A stretch of DNA of 64,000 bases from an uncultured Euryhalocaulis sp. (GTDB lineage: Bacteria > Pseudomonadota > Alphaproteobacteria > Caulobacterales > Maricaulaceae). Shown here piece after piece: positions 53,991 through 63,492 of this stretch (positions are counted from its first letter, which is position 1; the number at the start of each line of letters is the position of its first letter). The position numbers and the translations under genes are program-made. The stretch lies in the NCBI GenBank assembly GCA_913055605.1, contig CAJXKJ010000001.1, positions 1-64,000 on the forward strand. The letters run 5' to 3'. The notes below the pieces were generated by a model. That model was not told where the DNA came from. It worked only from the letters and a program-made list of their open reading frames with translations, and searched no databases.

Positions 53991-55886
53991 CTATGGCACA
54001 GGCATCCGGTAGGGCAGGAAGGTCGAGACCCGCTCCACCCAGGCGATCTTGCCGTCGACGATCTTGATCAGATTGGCCTGGCCGCGGGTGTAGGGGTAGG
54101 GCACCTCCTGCACGGTCGGCTCCCCGTCCGTCACGCGCTGTTCGGCGCCGCCGAACGGCAGGTCGGCCATCGTGAACTGGACCACCACGCCGCGCGCCTC
54201 ATCGACCAGGGATGTCTGGTCCTCATAGCCGCGGATGCTCTCGATAAAGCCGCCCGGGCCGGTCTTCAGCGCCTCGCAGGAGGCGTCCTCGCCATCCTCG
54301 CCGGCCTGCACCTGTCCGTTGGTCACGATGCGGCATTCCGGATCGAACTCCAGCTCGACCGAGCCGGCGCCGCTGACGGGCGAGGTGAGGAACTCGCCGG
54401 CGATTGCCCGCATCAGGCCGGGGCGGGTGCGCGAATCCTCCGGCAGCACGGTCGAGAAGATCGGATCGAAAGAATACGGGCCGGGCTCGGCCCAGGTCCC
54501 CGGATGTTCGCGGCGGGAGGCCAGCGTGTCGACCGCCGCCACCTTGCCGTCGCGCACCGACATCGACATGGCGAAATAGCCCGGCTGTCCGTGCTCCTCG
54601 ACCACGCTGAACCAGATCAGCTGTCCGCTTTCCGGATCGGTCAGGACCAGCGGCTCGCCGGTGACCGCGCTGGCGGTGCCCCAGATCGCGTCGCCGATCA
54701 TCCATTTCACGCCGTTCTCGGAGAAATGGACCTTGTCCGCCCAGGGCACGCCCGAGGGGTCCTGTTCCAGCATCCCGGCGATATAGGACTCGGCGACCGC
54801 CGTCAGGCAGGCCTCGTCGCACGGCGCGCCATCGGCCACGGGCGGCAGCTCGCCAATGTCCGCCGCCGGACCCGTGAACGGGTTGTGCATGGAGTAGGGG
54901 ACATAGGTGAAGGTGGCCTCGATCCGCTGGATTTCGCCGTCGCGCCACCCAGCCTCCGGATCGTCATTGCCGGGGATCGGGTTCAGCGGGCCGGGTTTGA
55001 TGCGGAAGGCCTCGATCAGCGTGATCGAGTTCGGCCATTTCAGCGCCGTGCGCATCGTGCGGCCGTCGTTCAGCAGATATTCGTCGAACCAGTTATTGTG
55101 GTCGAAGAAGCCGGTGGACACGACGACGCCCCGCTCGGTGTCGATCAGGGGATAGCGCCGCTCCCGGATCCGCTTGTTGATCCGGTACATGCCCAGGCGG
55201 AACTGCGCCTCGCAGCCCGGCGTGGTGGCGGCCGCGCCGAAGCCGTTGCCGGCCGCCGTGGTGCTGATGCCGTTTTCCAGCCGGCCGCAATCGGCGGCGA
55301 ATTCGGTGAAGGTCTGGCCGTTGTTCAGCTCCACCGTGTCGAAATAGCCGTCGGCGATGGCCATCAGGCGCTCGCGCGGCAGGCGCTGCTCTTCGGGCAG
55401 GACCTGATCCCATTCTGGATCGTGATCGGCGTCCGGGTCGCCGAACGGCTTGGGACCGTCGGGCAGGCGCACGACCACGGTCTCGACCTCCGTGATCTCC
55501 TGGTCCTCGACCTTGATCCGCATCGTGTAGAAGGCCGGGTTGCCCTGTTCGGTGACCACGCCGAACCGGGCGGCGTTGCCGGTCTCCGGGTCGGCGGCGC
55601 GCATCGCCTTTTCGCTGACCCCGTCGATGGTGCGCCACAGCCCGTCGCCGGGCGCCAGCACGACATTGTTCTCCGTGAACACCACGTCGTCGGCCAGCGG
55701 CGCGTCGCCGGGCCGCTGGGCGGCCAGCGCCGCCATATAGGCGTCGACGAAGCCCAGCAGGCAGTCGCGGTCGCAGCTGTCGTCGATCACGGCGCTGTCC
55801 ATGCCCGGCGCCTGGGCCAGAGCGGGCGCGGACAGCAGCGACAGCAGCGCGGCTGCCGCCCCGGCGCGTGTGGTGATGGCGGTCAT
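53991..55886 (-). CDS. Exported protein with two copies of an NTF2-like domain
   Basis: A 631-residue exported protein (signal ALLSLLSAPALAQ). Two segments match each other: residues 36-140 (DSCDRDCLLGFVDAYMAAL, FTENNVVLAPGDGLWRTIDG, GNPAFYTMRIKVEDQEITEV) and 340-450 (APCDEACLTAVAESYIAGML, FSENGVKWMIGDAIWGTASA, GQPGYFAMSMSVRDGKVAAV). Each repeat starts with a C-x3-C pair and resembles the SnoaL/NTF2 fold, then continues with a second similar region (FTYVPYSMHNPF, VRGYEDQTS). So the gene is a tandem duplication. I recognise no named function. It is 55 bases downstream of the PQQ dehydrogenase. Confidence 0.8.
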   Translation of the reverse strand: MTAITTRAGAAAALLSLLSAPALAQAPGMDSAVIDDSCDRDCLLGFVDAYMAALAAQRPGDAPLADDVVFTENNVVLAPGDGLWRTIDGVSEKAMRAADPETGNAARFGVVTEQGNPAFYTMRIKVEDQEITEVETVVVRLPDGPKPFGDPDADHDPEWDQVLPEEQRLPRERLMAIADGYFDTVELNNGQTFTEFAADCGRLENGISTTAAGNGFGAAATTPGCEAQFRLGMYRINKRIRERRYPLIDTERGVVVSTGFFDHNNWFDEYLLNDGRTMRTALKWPNSITLIEAFRIKPGPLNPIPGNDDPEAGWRDGEIQRIEATFTYVPYSMHNPFTGPAADIGELPPVADGAPCDEACLTAVAESYIAGMLEQDPSGVPWADKVHFSENGVKWMIGDAIWGTASAVTGEPLVLTDPESGQLIWFSVVEEHGQPGYFAMSMSVRDGKVAAVDTLASRREHPGTWAEPGPYSFDPIFSTVLPEDSRTRPGLMRAIAGEFLTSPVSGAGSVELEFDPECRIVTNGQVQAGEDGEDASCEALKTGPGGFIESIRGYEDQTSLVDEARGVVVQFTMADLPFGGAEQRVTDGEPTVQEVPYPYTRGQANLIKIVDGKIAWVERVSTFLPYRMPVP

Positions 55887-55941
55887 GGTCGTCCTCCCCG
55901 GCCGGCGGGTCTGACGCCCGCCGTCCCTGCGATGATTGATG

Positions 55942-58281
55942 TCAGTGCCCCGTTCCGGAGGGCTCGGACGCCGGTTGCGGCGGGTTCGCCGCGTCCGGCG
56001 CCATTCCGGTCGCCTGGGCGTCGTAAGCGGTGTGCGCCAGGTCGATCAGATAGGCGCGGATCGCCTCGGTCTGGTCTTCGTCCAGCACGTCGTCCCATTG
56101 CGGCATGCCCTGCGGGCGCAGCGCGCCGTCCAGCACCACCGCCTCGAACCCCTCCGGCGAATGCAGCAGGGCCGAGGCGCGCAGATCGGGCGTCAGACCG
56201 TCCGGCCGGTTGGCGTGGCACAGCGCGCAGCTGCGGAACGCCGCGGCGCCCTCCGCGACCGTCTCGGCGTCCGCGAACTGCTCCGGCGGTTCGGGGATGT
56301 CCGTGGCCACCTGCGGCAGCTCGTCGGGAAGGGGCGTCTCGCCGCCGCCGAGGCGGAAGACCAGGATGCGATTGGCGTTGCCGTAGGTGACCGCCGCGCT
56401 GGTCGGGTGCGGGGCGAACCAGCCGCCGCCGCCCCAGCCGGCCTGAACCGCCACATATTGCACGCCGTCCACCGCATAGGTCATTGGGGCGGCCATGATC
56501 GAGGTGCCGACATGGATGTCGAGCAGCTGCTCGCCGGTCTCGGCGTCAAAGGCGTACAGGTGCCCGGTGTCGGCGCCCTGAAAGACCAGGCCGCCGCCGG
56601 TGGCCAGCACGCCGGCGCGGTCGTACCAGCCGACGCTGTCCTGTCGCCACACTTCCTCGCCGGTGATCGGATCGAACGCCTTCAGCGTCGCGCCCGGCGG
56701 CTCGGCGCCTTGCTCCACGGCGCCGCGCAGGGCGTCGCCCATCGGGCCGGGTACGGAGTCCGGATCTTCCAGCATCTGGTCGCCGAACATCACATTGTGG
56801 CCGGCGTTCGCCTGTTTCGGGCGATAGACGTGACCCTCGGTCAGGTCGCCGATGATGAAGCCAGCCTCGATGGCCGGGATATAGACCAGGCCCGTGTCGG
56901 GGCTGTAGGCCATCGGGTGCCAGTTGTGGCCGCCCATGGCGGACGGCTCCACGTATTTCGGCGCGTCCTTGTAATCGACCAGATCGGTGTTGATGCGCGG
57001 CCGCCCGGTCTCCAGGTCGACGCCGTCGGCCCAGTTCACCTTCACGAACGGATCGGCGGACAGCAGCTCGCCCGTGGCGCGGTCGAGGATATAGAAAAAG
57101 CCGTTCTTCGGCGCCTGCATCAGCACCTGACGGACTTCGACGCCGTTTTCTCCTGGCCACTCGATGTCGGCCATGATCATCGGCTGGACGGCGGTATAGT
57201 CCCAGCTCTCGCGCGGCGTCTCCTGATAGTACCAGACCAGCTCCCCGGTATCGGGATTGATGGCGAGGATGGAGCACAGGAACAGATTGTCGCCGCCGGA
57301 CGGGCTGCGATCGTGCCAGTTGAACAGCGCCGCGTTGCCGGTGCCGACATAAAGCAGGTTCAGCTCGGGGTCGTAGGCGAGGCCGTTCCACGGCGTGCCG
57401 CCGCCGCCGACATCCCAGCGGCTGTCCGGGTCCCAGGTCTCCAGCGCCATGTCCAGCTCGGGATGTTCCTGCGGCCCTTCGTCCGGGTCGCGCGGCACCA
57501 CGAAGAAGCGCCAGCGGAACTCGCCGGTCACCCGGTCATAGGCGGAGACATAACCGCGCGCGTCATAGTCCGCGCCGGCGTTTCCGATCACCACCACGTC
57601 GCCGGCCACTTCCGGCGCGCCGGAGGAGGTGTAGGCGCGGTCCTTGTCGTAATCGAGCGTGTCCTGCTCCCACACGACCTCGCCGGTGGCCGCGTCCAGG
57701 CCGAACAGCCGCCCGTCCAGCGCGCCGACATAGACCATGCCGCCATACACGGCGACGCCGCGATTGACCTCGTCGCAGCACGTATAGCGGTTCACCTGGC
57801 CGTCGCTCTTCGGATCGAAGGCCCAGAATTCCTCGCCCGTCGCGGCGTCCAGCGCATAGACCCGGCCCGTCGTGCCGGCGGCGTACATCACCCCGTCGAT
57901 CACCACCGGCGTGGCTTCCTGCCCCCGCGTGGTGCCCATCTGGTATTCCCAGGCGAAGCCGAGGTCCGAGACATTGTCCCGGTTGATGTCGTCCAGCGGG
58001 GAGAAATGCGTCTTGCCCTGGCTGCGGCCGGAGGTGAGCCAGTTTTCCGGCTCGGAATCCGCGTTCAGCAGGCGGTCGAAATCGACGTTCCCGAATTGGC
58101 GCTCTCCGGCCTCCGGCGCGGCGGCTTCGGCGTCTATTCCGGCCGCCGGCGCTTCCGCGACGTCCGGCGTTTCCGCCGGGGCCTGGGCTTCGCTGGCGCC
58201 GGGCGCCTCGCTCTGTCCGCAGGCGGTCAGCAGGGCCAATGCGATGAATACGGCCGCCGCGCGGCCTTCCGGTCCGGTCAT
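55942..58281 (-). CDS. PQQ-dependent alcohol dehydrogenase with C-terminal cytochrome c (lipoprotein)
   Basis: A 779-residue quinohemoprotein. A lipobox-like LALLTAC ends the signal, and an Ala/Pro/Glu-rich linker follows. Residues 90-620 form the eight-bladed propeller, with the vicinal disulfide cysteines in RYTCCDEVNRG and the propeller motifs AINPDTGELVWYYQETPRES and AFDPITGEEVWRQDSVGWY. The C-terminal domain carries the heme-c site SCALCHANRPDG and an axial Met in GMPQWDDVL. Electrons from alcohol oxidation would pass through the heme to the respiratory chain. The start at 58281 follows GGGGAG. No PQQ synthesis gene is in the window. Confidence 0.93.
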   Translation of the reverse strand: MTGPEGRAAAVFIALALLTACGQSEAPGASEAQAPAETPDVAEAPAAGIDAEAAAPEAGERQFGNVDFDRLLNADSEPENWLTSGRSQGKTHFSPLDDINRDNVSDLGFAWEYQMGTTRGQEATPVVIDGVMYAAGTTGRVYALDAATGEEFWAFDPKSDGQVNRYTCCDEVNRGVAVYGGMVYVGALDGRLFGLDAATGEVVWEQDTLDYDKDRAYTSSGAPEVAGDVVVIGNAGADYDARGYVSAYDRVTGEFRWRFFVVPRDPDEGPQEHPELDMALETWDPDSRWDVGGGGTPWNGLAYDPELNLLYVGTGNAALFNWHDRSPSGGDNLFLCSILAINPDTGELVWYYQETPRESWDYTAVQPMIMADIEWPGENGVEVRQVLMQAPKNGFFYILDRATGELLSADPFVKVNWADGVDLETGRPRINTDLVDYKDAPKYVEPSAMGGHNWHPMAYSPDTGLVYIPAIEAGFIIGDLTEGHVYRPKQANAGHNVMFGDQMLEDPDSVPGPMGDALRGAVEQGAEPPGATLKAFDPITGEEVWRQDSVGWYDRAGVLATGGGLVFQGADTGHLYAFDAETGEQLLDIHVGTSIMAAPMTYAVDGVQYVAVQAGWGGGGWFAPHPTSAAVTYGNANRILVFRLGGGETPLPDELPQVATDIPEPPEQFADAETVAEGAAAFRSCALCHANRPDGLTPDLRASALLHSPEGFEAVVLDGALRPQGMPQWDDVLDEDQTEAIRAYLIDLAHTAYDAQATGMAPDAANPPQPASEPSGTGH

Positions 58282-58392
58282 TCCGCTCCCCTTCGCCGCC
58301 ATGCGGCGGTCTTTCCCGTTAGGCATTTATCCCAGCCGCCCCGCGCGGCGGCAACCGGGCATAAGGCCCCGATCAGGCCCAATCAGGCCCGA

Positions 58393-59928
58393 TCAGGGCG
58401 CGCGGCACTCGAAACTGCCCGCGTCCTCCACGTCGCCGCCGGTATAATGGGCGTATTCCGGATAGGCGCAGAGCGGGCGGGACCGGCCGGGGAAGGCGTT
58501 CCCCGTGCTGATAACCCGCTCCGGCGCCTCGCCATTCTCCACCCAGTCGACGATGGCGGAGACCATGTCGAACCGGTCCAGCGTCGCCGAGCCGCCCGCG
58601 CAATGGCCCATGCCGGGCACCAGGAACAGGCGGGCGAAATCCTGCACCGCCGCCTCGCCGCCGTTCACCTCGGCCAGCTGCTCGTAATAGCGCCGTGTCT
58701 CGTCGGCGGAGAACCAGGGGTCGGCCATGCCGTGATAGAAAATCAGCTTGGAGCCCTCGTCGGCGAACGTGCTGAGATTGGGCGACAGGCTGTCGCCGAT
58801 GCGGCCGAACACGTCGGCCTCCACCGCCGCTGCCGCTGCGTCCACGTCGAAGCCGCCTTCGGTCTGCTGCGCCTGAACGGGGCTGGACCCGCCGCTCTGC
58901 AGGATGCCGGGCAGGCCCATGCCGGAATCGTTCAGGCCCGGATCCCACGGAAAGGCTGGATAGACCTGGTCCCCGCGCGAATTCACCGGGCCGCGGAAGG
59001 CGTTCTCCAGCCCCGCGACCTGGCCCTCGGTCAGGCAGGCCTCGGTCTTGGCCCCAGTGCAGGTCAGGTCCGCCGGCGCGAAATCGCAGGACCTTGTGTT
59101 GAAGATCAGCCCGTCCTCCGCCCCGTCATCGGCGTCGCAGGCGGCCAGCAGCGAATTCACGACCAGAGCCTTGTCGCCGTCGGACAACAGGCTCGCCGGG
59201 CCGTCCGGCGCGTATTCGGCGAAGGCGGCGTTGATATAGGCCAGCGTCATGTTGGAATGGCCGGTGCGCATCGCCGGCGCGCCGGACACGATGCCGTCGA
59301 AATACAGCGGATAGCGCTGGGACATGATCATCCCTTCGCGCCCGCCGGTGGAGCAGCCGACATAATAGGAATGGTCCGCCGGCTGGCCGTAATGCGCCGC
59401 TACCATGGCCTTGGCGATCGGCGCCATCTTGCCGTTGGAGGCGTACTGGAAATCCAGCGCCGCCTGCTGATCCTCCATGAAGGTCGCGTCGAAGCCGCCC
59501 GCGGCCTGGTGGCCCGTATCGGTGGCGATCACCGCGAAGCCCCGGTTCAGGGCCGGGTCGGCGCCCGCCGCGGCGCCCCCGACCGGCATGCCGACGCTGC
59601 CGTTCAGCCCGCCGCCGCCCTGCATCAGGAAACGGCCGTTCCATTCTTGGGGCAGGGCCAGGGCGAAGCGCGTGCCGTACTCCACGCCGTTCACGCCGGT
59701 GCGCCGGTCGACAATCCCCTCCACCCGGCAATGCGCGGGAACGGACATCGGCGGGGCGCCCGGGGGGCCGCCGGCGACCTCTCCGGCCTCGACCATCTGC
59801 GCCGACTCCACCGCCATGTCGTGGCCATCATAGCTAAAGGATTCCAGGGCGCCGCAGCTCTGCGCCAGGGCCGCGCCGGCCCAGGGCAGCATCACCGTAG
59901 ACAGCGCGAGCGTCTTGATCGTCTTCAT
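58393..59928 (-). CDS. Tannase/feruloyl-esterase family secreted hydrolase
   Basis: A 511-residue exported serine esterase of the tannase family, which cuts galloyl, feruloyl or related aromatic esters. The signal peptide ends MLPWAGAALAQ. The family's CS-D-HC arrangement is complete: Ser in HSYYVGCSTGGREGM with its flanking Cys, Asp in FYHGMADPWFSADE and His in FLVPGMGHCAGG with its flanking Cys, so the catalytic disulfide is predicted. A calcium-binding-type Asp-rich loop (ACDADDGAEDGLI) is also seen, as in fungal and bacterial feruloyl esterases. GGGGAGGAC precedes the ATG. It is the first gene of the exported cluster. Confidence 0.92.
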   Translation of the reverse strand: MKTIKTLALSTVMLPWAGAALAQSCGALESFSYDGHDMAVESAQMVEAGEVAGGPPGAPPMSVPAHCRVEGIVDRRTGVNGVEYGTRFALALPQEWNGRFLMQGGGGLNGSVGMPVGGAAAGADPALNRGFAVIATDTGHQAAGGFDATFMEDQQAALDFQYASNGKMAPIAKAMVAAHYGQPADHSYYVGCSTGGREGMIMSQRYPLYFDGIVSGAPAMRTGHSNMTLAYINAAFAEYAPDGPASLLSDGDKALVVNSLLAACDADDGAEDGLIFNTRSCDFAPADLTCTGAKTEACLTEGQVAGLENAFRGPVNSRGDQVYPAFPWDPGLNDSGMGLPGILQSGGSSPVQAQQTEGGFDVDAAAAAVEADVFGRIGDSLSPNLSTFADEGSKLIFYHGMADPWFSADETRRYYEQLAEVNGGEAAVQDFARLFLVPGMGHCAGGSATLDRFDMVSAIVDWVENGEAPERVISTGNAFPGRSRPLCAYPEYAHYTGGDVEDAGSFECRAP

Positions 59929-60120
59929 GAATGTCCTCCCCGTTCGCGGGTCGGCCGTCTGACGCGGCTCTGCCCGGTTCCGGCCGCAACGGTACCGGAG
60001 CGGCGCGCCGCCGCAAAGCGAAGGCGAGGGGAGGCCCCTCAGCATTTCCTTATCTTCCGCTCAGGACTTCCGGCCGGCTTCGCGCCATCCCGTCGCCATG
60101 GACGCAACGGGATAACGCCG

Positions 60121-60663
60121 ATGACGACGGTTCAGGGGACCAATTTTTTCAATCCGTGGCGGGTCGCGGGCTGGGGGCTCGCCGCCGCCCTGCTGGCGAC
60201 GCCGGCCATTGCGGGCTGGCCGTGGGAATTCCGCGGCTTTGTGCTGGTGGGCGTGGTGCTGACGGTGATCGGCGTGACGATGGAGCTGGGTCTGCGCCAT
60301 GCGCGCGACCTGACGCACAAGGCGGGCTTCACGATTGCGGTGGCGACCTGGTTCTTCCTGTTATGGTCGGGCTTCATCGGGGCGGCCGACGATTACGACG
60401 CCAATCTTTTCTATCTGGTCGAGATCGCCATCGCCCTCTCGGGCGCCGTCGGCGCGAAATTCCGCCCGGACGGCATGGCCCGCGCGATGGTTTTCACGGC
60501 GCTTTTTCAGCTCGCCGTGGCGGCCGGCAGCTATCGGGCGGGCTGGCAGTTCGCCGGGGAGCGGGAGCCCCTGGCACAGCTCATCCTCAATAGCGGCCTG
60601 ATCGTCCCCTGGGCGCTGGCGGGCGTCCTGTTCCACCGCACCGCCCGGCGCAGCAAGGGCTGA
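60121..60663 (+). CDS. Integral membrane protein of unknown function
   Basis: A 180-residue inner-membrane protein with five or six helices (about residues 16-34, 39-55, 68-84, 95-115, 120-140 and 155-172). The short N-terminus TTVQGTNFFNPWRVAGWGLA precedes the first helix. No residue pattern of a known transporter or enzyme is seen. It is divergent from the tannase gene with 192 bases between, and is convergent with the G8 gene across a terminator. Confidence 0.72.
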   Translation: MTTVQGTNFFNPWRVAGWGLAAALLATPAIAGWPWEFRGFVLVGVVLTVIGVTMELGLRHARDLTHKAGFTIAVATWFFLLWSGFIGAADDYDANLFYLVEIAIALSGAVGAKFRPDGMARAMVFTALFQLAVAAGSYRAGWQFAGEREPLAQLILNSGLIVPWALAGVLFHRTARRSKG

Positions 60664-60676
60664 CCGGAAAAAGAAA

Positions 60677-60700
60677 AGCCCCCGGCATGCGCCGGGGGCT
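60677..60700. terminator. Bidirectional terminator between the membrane protein and the G8 gene
   Basis: A perfect 10-base stem, AGCCCCCGGC and GCCGGGGGCT, closes on ATGC. On the minus strand it is followed by TTTTCTTTTTCC and serves the G8 gene; on the plus strand it lies 14 bases after the membrane-protein stop, with A-rich sequence before it. A nearly identical element follows the second G8 gene. Confidence 0.85.
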
Positions 60701-60723
60701 GATCTCATTCAGCGCGGTTGACC

Positions 60724-63285
60724 CTACCGGCTGACGGTGACGCTGGTTCCGCGGAAACCGCCGGGACCGGCGGTGTCGGGCGGGGCCGTATTATCGCCGG
60801 CGTCGGCGACCACGAGCTTCACCCACAGGGATTCGTCATCCTTGTAGTAGGAAGTCTCGCTGGCGTCCTTCAGCGCGGCCAGGCTGGCCTGTTCCGCCCC
60901 TTCGGCGGCGGTGCTGAAGCCCGGCAGTTCGAAAACGACCGATGAGCCGCCGTCCATGTCCGCCAGGGTCAGCGGCAGGGATTCCCGGGCCGTGTCGATC
61001 TTGACCTCGGCGCCGCTGCGGATCGTGGTCTGGCCGCGGAACTCGAACTCCCTGCCGTTGCGGCTGAGCACGACCGGATCGGCCTCGGGGTCGGCGCCGA
61101 AGCCGAAACCCGGCCCCAGGCTGAGGCGGCCGAAATCGCCCTGGCACACCGCGGCGTTCCAGGACGGCCGGACCTCGCAGGCTTCGTCGTCGGACGCGAT
61201 CCCGTTGTCGATGACGATATAGGAATCGGGGACGCCGCTGACCGAGCCGTCCAGGTCATGGATGGCGGCGGTCGCATAGGCGGCGCTGCCCCCGAAATCG
61301 TTGGCCCATTTTTCAAGCCGTTCGGGGAAGTGCACCGGCTTGGCGTTGATGAATGTCGCGCCCTGAACCGAGTTTTCGACGCTCATCCCGAAGCTGGTGT
61401 ACAGCAGGTACGAAATCGCGCCCGCCTCGCGCGTGTCGTTGTCCGCATAGTTCACGAAGGTCGTGTCCACGATGTCGTGGCGGTAGTCGTAATACTCATA
61501 GCCGCGGATCGGGAAATCCGTGACGGCTTTCGGCTGGCTGCGGCCGTAAGCAATTTCGGCTTCGGTCGTGGGGTTGCCGATATTGTCGGTCTCACCCACG
61601 AACAGCGAGTCGATGACCCGGGACGTAAATTCGTACCGGCCGAACTGGCCGGAGGCGAAGGTGAAGCCGATCGCGTTGTCGGCGATCTTCAGGTTACGGA
61701 ACTCCTTCAGCTCGCCGCGGCCCCAGATGGCGCCGTTCCGGTTCTTGTAGGCGGTGAAATCCTCGATCACCCCGATCACGGGCTCGCTGTCGTCGTTGCC
61801 CGGCTCGGTATAGCCGGTGTGGGAGCTGCCGGTGACGCCGAACGTGCCGTCGGGTCCGGCGTTCCGGTCGAACATCAGGCCATCGAAGTTGGAGTGGGCG
61901 ACATTGCCCCGGAACTCGCCGAGCGGCATGCGGCGCGGGTATGTGTTCGCGCTGATCTCCGTGCCTTCGAAGGCGCCCGTCGGGTGCTCCGCCAGCGAAA
62001 TCCAGAACCCGGTCGAGTCCGACCCCGCGGCCACGTTGCCGATGTAGTCGTTGGAGGGGTTGGTGATCCAGAACGTCGACACCGTGTTGTCGGAAGGAAG
62101 CAGGACGTCCTCGGACTGCTGGCCTTGCCCGCCGGGATCCGACGGAATCCCGAGATTTGTGGGCACGCAATCCTTGGTCGGGTGGCACTTGGTCTGGATG
62201 CCCAGATTACGAACGATCTGGTTCCCCGTCTCGATGCCGTCTTCCATGAAGTAGCAATGGCCGACGGTGTTGTAGGCCACGTTGTTCTCCACGCGCAGAT
62301 TGTGCGTGCCGTGCACCGTGACGCAGCGATTATAGGTGTCGTGGATCGCGGCGTTCTTGATGTACTGCCCCGCCACATCGTCGTTGATGTGCCAGTGGAT
62401 GGGGTAGCGGGCGAGCTCCAGATGCTGGCCCATGCGGGTCAGCTCGACGCCGGACACCTGCATCCGGGATCCGGCCATCGCCATGATGTGCCCGCCGAAA
62501 TAGGTCTCTTCGGCGTCCGCGGAGGCTTGGACCTTGATGTTGCGCGTCAGCAGGCCGACTTCGCCGCGCTCGTCGACGTCGTAGGTGATCTCGCCGAAAT
62601 GCATGTATTCCAGCGGTGCATCCAGCGTGATCGCATCGCCGTCGATCGCCGCGATATGCCGGCGCTCCGCCTGCCGCGGATTGAAGTCGGTGGAGGCCAG
62701 GACGATTTCGTCGCCCACGCGCCAGCCGCTGGCGTCGAGCACCTGGATGCTGTCCGCGCCGGCCTCCGCCGTTTCGGCCAGCTTGGTCCAGGAATTCTCC
62801 CGGTCGCCGTGCAGGCTCAGTTCGCCGCCCACCATCAGGACGCCCCGGTCGCCCATGCCGTTGATATTCTCGCCCGGCACATTGTCCGTCAGGGTGATCG
62901 TCGCGTTGCGCGTGTGCGGATTGGCCTGGGTCCCGGCCTGCAGCGCCCCGCGCACTAGAACCCACTCGGTGGTGAGTTCGACGTCCGCGTCATCGGAAAA
63001 GCTGAGCGTGCCGTCCAGATTGATCCCGTGCAGCGCCGCCGTGTCGACGTCGAGGACGACGTCCATGCCTTCGCCAATGGTGACCGTGTCGCCATCCGCC
63101 GGGACGGTCCCGCCCCAGGTCGATGCATCGGACCACAGTCCGCCCGCGACAGCCGAAGGGCCGTGCCCCTGTGCGCCGGCGGTCATGTCGTGATCGGCAT
63201 GCTCCTGCGCGTATGCGCCGCCGCCGACGGCGAAACAGGCTGGAACAAATACTGAAAGAAGCCGCGCGCGGTTGGTTGCTCGCAT
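60724..63285 (-). CDS. Secreted G8-domain beta-helix protein (CEMIP/TMEM2-like)
   Basis: An 853-residue exported protein. The signal peptide ends AVGGGAYAQ. Residues 47-170 form a G8 domain (GGLWSDASTWGGTVPADGDT, then VTIGEGMDVVLDVDTAAL), followed by a right-handed parallel beta-helix with the highly conserved stretch YPIHWHINDDVAGQYIKNAA, NRCVTVHGTHNLRVENNVAY and GHCYFMEDGIETGNQIVRNL. This stretch is the hallmark of animal CEMIP and TMEM2, which depolymerise hyaluronan. The C-terminus has a small beta domain and ends TSVTVSR. A polysaccharide substrate is likely, the identity unknown. A second copy follows upstream. Confidence 0.87.
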   Translation of the reverse strand: MRATNRARLLSVFVPACFAVGGGAYAQEHADHDMTAGAQGHGPSAVAGGLWSDASTWGGTVPADGDTVTIGEGMDVVLDVDTAALHGINLDGTLSFSDDADVELTTEWVLVRGALQAGTQANPHTRNATITLTDNVPGENINGMGDRGVLMVGGELSLHGDRENSWTKLAETAEAGADSIQVLDASGWRVGDEIVLASTDFNPRQAERRHIAAIDGDAITLDAPLEYMHFGEITYDVDERGEVGLLTRNIKVQASADAEETYFGGHIMAMAGSRMQVSGVELTRMGQHLELARYPIHWHINDDVAGQYIKNAAIHDTYNRCVTVHGTHNLRVENNVAYNTVGHCYFMEDGIETGNQIVRNLGIQTKCHPTKDCVPTNLGIPSDPGGQGQQSEDVLLPSDNTVSTFWITNPSNDYIGNVAAGSDSTGFWISLAEHPTGAFEGTEISANTYPRRMPLGEFRGNVAHSNFDGLMFDRNAGPDGTFGVTGSSHTGYTEPGNDDSEPVIGVIEDFTAYKNRNGAIWGRGELKEFRNLKIADNAIGFTFASGQFGRYEFTSRVIDSLFVGETDNIGNPTTEAEIAYGRSQPKAVTDFPIRGYEYYDYRHDIVDTTFVNYADNDTREAGAISYLLYTSFGMSVENSVQGATFINAKPVHFPERLEKWANDFGGSAAYATAAIHDLDGSVSGVPDSYIVIDNGIASDDEACEVRPSWNAAVCQGDFGRLSLGPGFGFGADPEADPVVLSRNGREFEFRGQTTIRSGAEVKIDTARESLPLTLADMDGGSSVVFELPGFSTAAEGAEQASLAALKDASETSYYKDDESLWVKLVVADAGDNTAPPDTAGPGGFRGTSVTVSR

Positions 63286-63444
63286 GATGTCAAACCCTCC
63301 CAGGTTCCGGGATTATCGAATTCCCACTTTGATAGGCAGGATAAGGCGACGATCCGAGGTCAGGCAAGCATTGGAGGGTGCGACAACCCTGCGGCCTCGC
63401 CTGGACAGCCGCCCGCCGCGACGGGACTCGCGCGCCAACGAAAA

Positions 63445-63468
63445 AGCCCCCGGCTTGCGCCGGAGGCT
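63445..63468 (-). terminator. Terminator of the upstream G8 gene
   Basis: AGCCCCCGGC, loop TTGC and GCCGGAGGCT (one mismatch) lie 24 bases after the stop of the partial G8 gene on its strand, and are followed by TTTTTCG. The element is a near copy of the one at 60677-60700. Confidence 0.8.
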
Positions 63469-63492
63469 TATCTTCGCTTCGCAGCGCGGACC

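Noticed and set aside
55942-58281. Assigning the PQQ dehydrogenase as a lanthanide enzyme
   Set aside because: The diagnostic metal-site Asp could not be aligned with certainty by eye, and the vicinal cysteines and cytochrome domain fit calcium-type alcohol dehydrogenases equally well.
55936-60663. A 1,575-codon open frame on the plus strand
   Set aside because: It is antisense to the PQQ dehydrogenase and tannase genes, is rich in Arg, Ala and Gly, and has no domain pattern except in its last 180 codons, which are the real membrane-protein gene starting at 60121.
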